A stretch of DNA of 23,285 nt from positions 1 to 23,285 of the forward strand of contig JAQUNM010000002.1 in NCBI GenBank assembly GCA_028717605.1, written 5' to 3'. The position numbers were made by a program, and so were the translations under genes. Shown here one piece after another: positions 20,680 through 23,285 of this stretch. Source of the stretch: Minisyncoccota bacterium. GTDB lineage: Bacteria; Patescibacteriota; Minisyncoccia; Minisyncoccales; GWA2-38-27. The notes below the pieces were generated by a model. The model searched no databases. It saw only the letters and a program-made list of their open reading frames with translations, and was not told where the DNA came from. Position 1 is the first letter of the stretch; each line of letters starts with the position of its first letter.

Positions 20680-21238
20680 GGTCGTTTTTATAGTTGGTAT
20701 GCCAGGATCTGGTAAAACAATTGTTTCTGATTGTTTTGTTAATCATGGCTTTTTTTATTTAAGATTTGGTCAAATTGTTTTAGATGAAATTAAAGATAAA
20801 GGCTTAGAAATATCAGAAGATGTAGAAAGAAAAATAAGAGAAGGTTTAAGAAAAAAACACGGCCAAGCTGCTTTTGCTCTTTTAAATATTCCCAAAATAG
20901 ATAAAGCTTTAAAGAATTCATCTGTTATAGCTGATGGTTTATATTCTTGGTCAGAATATAAATTATTGAAAAAAAAATATAAAAATAAAATGATAGTTAT
21001 AGCTGTTTTTGCTCCCCCTGAATTAAGGTATGAAAGATTGGAAAAAAGACCCTATGATAAAGATAATAGATTTAGGCCGATTCCTAGAGAAAAGTCTTTG
21101 CAAAGAGATTATGCTGAAATAGAAAATATAGAAAAAGGAGGACCAATTGCCATGGCCGATTTTACTATTTTAAACACAGGAACAGAAAAAAATTTACGTA
21201 AAATAGTAAAGAAAATTATTAATGATCAAAACCTTTAA
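20672..21238 (+). CDS. UPF0200-like P-loop kinase (dephospho-CoA-kinase/adenylate-kinase-like fold)
   Basis: The 188-residue protein has a P-loop (GMPGSGKT, 9-16), a helix ending in LRFGQIVLDEIKDKGLE, then ERKIREGLRKKHG. An ADGLYSWSEYKLLKKKY segment resembles the IDGIRS-type strand and helix, and a C-terminal PIPREKSLQRDYAE region with an ADFTILNTG strand follows. This arrangement matches the archaeal/Patescibacteria UPF0200 family of small NMP-kinase-like ATPases. The substrate is unknown; dephospho-CoA or a nucleotide is plausible by fold. It is embedded between adk and map, overlapping them by 8 and 17 bases, so it is co-expressed with core genes. Confidence 0.65.
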   Translation: MFKVVFIVGMPGSGKTIVSDCFVNHGFFYLRFGQIVLDEIKDKGLEISEDVERKIREGLRKKHGQAAFALLNIPKIDKALKNSSVIADGLYSWSEYKLLKKKYKNKMIVIAVFAPPELRYERLEKRPYDKDNRFRPIPREKSLQRDYAEIENIEKGGPIAMADFTILNTGTEKNLRKIVKKIINDQNL

Positions 21239-21965
21239 AGAAATTGAAATAATGCAAGAAGGAGGCAAAATCCTTTCTTTTATTTTGCAAAAAGTTGCTT
21301 TACAAGTTAAGCCCGGTATTACGACTAATTATTTAAACGATTTTGCAGAAAAATTAATTGAAGAAAAAAAAGTTATTCCTTCTTTTAAAAACTATAAAGG
21401 ATTTCCTGCTGCTTTATGTACTTCTTTGAATGAGGAAATTGTTCATGGTTTACCCTCAAAAAGAATTTTGAAAGAAACAGATATTATTTCTCTTGATCTG
21501 GGAATTTGTTTTCAAGGATATCATACAGATATGGCTATAACCCTACCTGTTTCTAATAAGGTTGATCCCGAAGCCTTAAGATTGATTAGAATAGTTAGAA
21601 AAACCTTAAAATTAAGTTTAAAAAAAATATATCCTGGCAATCATTTACACGAAATCGGAAAATTTATTGAAAAATATATTAGTTCTCAAGGTTTTGCAGT
21701 AATTAAAGAGCTTTGTGGTCATGGTATTGGGAAACAAGTGCACGAAGATCCCTGTGTTTTAAACTTTAAAGAAAGTTCAAGCATAATATTAAAATCAGGT
21801 ATGGTTTTGTGTTTAGAGCCAATGGCTAGTTTGGGAAGAGGAGAAATAAGAAAATCAAAATATGGTTATGGCTTTGAAACAATTGATAATTCTTTATCAG
21901 CTCATTTTGAAGCAACAGTGTTAGTGACTGATAAAAGTTGTAAAGTATTAACAAAATTATTATAA
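21222..21965 (+). CDS. map: Methionine aminopeptidase, type I
   Basis: This enzyme removes the initiator Met from new proteins. The 247 residues contain all five metal ligands (Asp92, Asp103, His167, Glu199, Glu230) and the substrate His75 in the EEIVHG motif. The segments ISLDLGI, YHTDMAITLPV, LCGHGIGKQVHEDP, and AHFEATVLV are all recognised. Its length is standard for type I. It overlaps the preceding gene by 17 bases. A candidate promoter lies in its 3' end. The usual next genes infA and rpmJ are absent here. Confidence 0.96.
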   Translation: MIKTFKEIEIMQEGGKILSFILQKVALQVKPGITTNYLNDFAEKLIEEKKVIPSFKNYKGFPAALCTSLNEEIVHGLPSKRILKETDIISLDLGICFQGYHTDMAITLPVSNKVDPEALRLIRIVRKTLKLSLKKIYPGNHLHEIGKFIEKYISSQGFAVIKELCGHGIGKQVHEDPCVLNFKESSSIILKSGMVLCLEPMASLGRGEIRKSKYGYGFETIDNSLSAHFEATVLVTDKSCKVLTKLL

Positions 21966-21966
21966 T
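21938..21966 (+). promoter_or_regulatory. Candidate promoter for tpiA-alaS
   Basis: TTGTAA (21938-21943) and TATAAT (21961-21966) are 17 bases apart, at the very end of map. The start of transcription would fall at about 21973-21974, the tpiA ATG, another leaderless layout. Confidence 0.5.
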
Positions 21967-21973
21967 AAAGAAT

Positions 21974-22612
21974 ATGAAACCTTTAATTATTGCTAACTGG
22001 AAGGCTAATCCTGGTTCTGTTAAAGAGGCTAAAAGATTATTTAAAGCTATTCCTTATAATAGACAAGTAGTTATTTGTCCACCCTCTTGCTATTTTTATT
22101 TAGGAAAAAAACACAAGTTAGGAAGTCAAAATTGTTTTTTAGAAACAGGTGCTTTTACTGGAGAGCTTTCTCCCGAAATGTTAAAAAGTTTAAGAATTGA
22201 TTATGTGATTTTAGGTCATTCAGAAAGAAGAGAATATTTTAAAGAAACAGATGAGTTAATAAGAGAAAAAGTAAAAGCTTGTTTGAAAGAAAAATTAAAA
22301 GTAATTCTATGCGTTGGAGAAAAAAAAGGACAGAACACATTAACTATTTTGAAAAGACAGTTGAGTTGTTTTGAAAAAGGAATATTTGCTGTTGCTTACG
22401 AGCCTGTTTGGGCCATAGGTACTGGTAATTTTTGTAATCCAGAAAAAGCTAAAAAAGCCCTAGATTTTATAAAAAAAAGAACAAAAACAAAAGTATTGTA
22501 TGGAGGTAGCGTTAACAGTTCTAATTTTAAACAATATTTAAAACAGGGTTTTGATGGAGTTTTAGTGGGTGGGGCTTCTTTGAATATTAAAGAATTAAAA
22601 AAAATGATATGA
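21974..22612 (+). CDS. tpiA: Triosephosphate isomerase, short form
   Basis: This glycolytic enzyme interconverts dihydroxyacetone phosphate and glyceraldehyde-3-phosphate. The 212-residue TIM barrel has the active-site residues Asn8 and Lys10 (ANWKANP), His82 (GHSERR) and Glu143 (YEPVWAIGTG, with loop 6), then the YGGSV phosphate-binding loop and a GVLVGGASL end. It is about 40 residues shorter than typical bacterial TIM (about 250); every catalytic residue is present, so it is trimmed and not broken. It overlaps alaS by 4 bases. Confidence 0.93.
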   Translation: MKPLIIANWKANPGSVKEAKRLFKAIPYNRQVVICPPSCYFYLGKKHKLGSQNCFLETGAFTGELSPEMLKSLRIDYVILGHSERREYFKETDELIREKVKACLKEKLKVILCVGEKKGQNTLTILKRQLSCFEKGIFAVAYEPVWAIGTGNFCNPEKAKKALDFIKKRTKTKVLYGGSVNSSNFKQYLKQGFDGVLVGGASLNIKELKKMI

Positions 22613-23285
22613 AAAGTTCAGAGATAAGACAAAGGTTTTTAGATTATTATAGAAAAAAGAATCATGTTGTTATTAATTCAGCTTCTTTGGTGCCCGAAAA
22701 CGACTCTTCTACTTTATTTGTTTCTTCTGGCATGCAACCTCTTGTTCCTTATTTATTAGGAGAACCTCATCCAGGGGGTAAAAGAATTTGTAATTCTCAA
22801 AAAGCCTTTAGGGCAGAAGACATAGAGGAAATAGGGGATAATAGACATAATACTTTTTTTGAAATGTTAGGTAATTGGTCTTTAGGAGATTATTTTAAAA
22901 ATGAACAATTAGCTTGGGTTTTTGAATTCCTAACTAAAGACTTAGGAATAGATCCTAACAGACTTTATGTTACCTGTTTTAGGGGAAATAAAGAAATTGA
23001 AAAAGATGCAGAATCAGCTTTAATTTGGGAAAGGTTATTTAAGGAAAAAAGAATTGAAGCTAAACAAGTAGATTTTCCTGAAAAAAATGGAATGCAACAA
23101 GGTAGAATCTTTTTTTATAATGAGACCAAAAATTGGTGGTCTCGTTCAGGTATTCCCTTTAACATGCCTGTTGGAGAACCTGGTGGGCCTGATTCTGAAA
23201 TATTTTATGATACTCAAACTAATAAACACGAAAATTCTAAATGGAAAAACCTTCCTTGTCATTTAAATTGTGATTGCGGCAGATT
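22609..23285 (+). CDS. alaS: Alanyl-tRNA synthetase, N-terminal part (truncated by window end)
   Basis: Translated by hand from ATG 22609, the frame stays open for 225 codons to the window end. It is the class II aminoacylation domain: the IRQRFLDYY start, SSGMQPLVPY, GNWSLGDYF, and the GGPDSEIFYD segment that replaces the usual GPCGPCSEI-type motif. The NWWSRSG element is also present. The C-terminal editing and tail domains lie outside the window. It overlaps the tpiA stop by ATGA. This is a window-edge truncation, not a broken gene. Confidence 0.93.
   Translation, partial: MKSSEIRQRFLDYYRKKNHVVINSASLVPENDSSTLFVSSGMQPLVPYLLGEPHPGGKRICNSQKAFRAEDIEEIGDNRHNTFFEMLGNWSLGDYFKNEQLAWVFEFLTKDLGIDPNRLYVTCFRGNKEIEKDAESALIWERLFKEKRIEAKQVDFPEKNGMQQGRIFFYNETKNWWSRSGIPFNMPVGEPGGPDSEIFYDTQTNKHENSKWKNLPCHLNCDCGR

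Noticed and set aside
1..23285. Alternative genetic code with UGA as glycine
   Set aside because: TGA ends many recognised genes (ndk, fusA, rplD and others) at their family-correct ends.
1..23285. CRISPR arrays, insertion sequences, phage or toxin-antitoxin genes
   Set aside because: No repeats with spacers, transposase, integrase or inverted-repeat ends were found; the window is core chromosome.

Overview
The window is an AT-rich, gene-dense bacterial segment. It most resembles a Patescibacteria/CPR genome, probably of Parcubacteria type. This placement is an inference from gene content and protein features. Those features are: no L30 gene between rpsE and rplO; shortened L2, L4 and triosephosphate isomerase; zinc-binding L28, L24, S14 and adenylate kinase; an adk-UPF0200-map order; pervasive gene overlaps; and almost no Shine-Dalgarno sequences. 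TGA is used as a stop throughout, so the UGA-to-glycine code of Gracilibacteria and Absconditabacteria does not apply.

Layout. Positions 1-2582 hold a cell-surface block: the end of a carboxypeptidase-regulatory-like domain protein, a type IV prepilin-like protein with a LamG lectin domain, a membrane-anchored ComEC-type metallo-beta-lactamase, and nucleoside diphosphate kinase. Positions 2579-2736 hold a strong promoter followed by an unassigned, rod-like structured RNA that begins exactly at the predicted transcription start. Positions 2750-5229 hold two GT4 glycosyltransferases and a small DUF1858 redox-disulfide protein. A convergent minus-strand unit follows, rpmB (L28) and tRNA-Pro(GGG), in which the L28 stop codon lies inside the tRNA and the tRNA is antisense to the DUF1858 3' end. 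A site-2-protease-like M50 gene diverges from rpmB.

Positions 6162-18774 are the merged str-S10-spc ribosomal clusters: rpsL-rpsG-fusA, tuf-rpsJ, then rplC-rplD-rplW-rplB-rpsS-rplV-rpsC-rplP-rpmC-rpsQ-rplN-rplX-rplE-rpsN-rpsH-rplF-rplR-rpsE-rplO. Candidate promoters and leader hairpins split it into three transcription modules, ahead of rpsL, tuf and rplC. Positions 18756 to the end hold secY, adk, a UPF0200-type P-loop kinase-like gene, map, tpiA and the 5' part of alaS. The expected infA-rpmJ-rpsM-rpsK-rpsD-rpoA segment does not follow map.

Together the genes cover ribosome assembly, elongation factors, protein export, N-terminal methionine removal, nucleotide phosphorylation, one glycolytic enzyme and alanyl-tRNA charging, alongside a surface/DNA-uptake-like module. 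There is no mobile element, CRISPR array or gene-free stretch above 300 bases. The longest non-coding stretch (2583-2749) is the structured RNA. The most interesting signals are that RNA, the rpmB/tRNA overlap, promoters whose -35 box contains the preceding gene's TGA stop, leaderless-type promoters, and leader hairpins in the ribosomal cluster.
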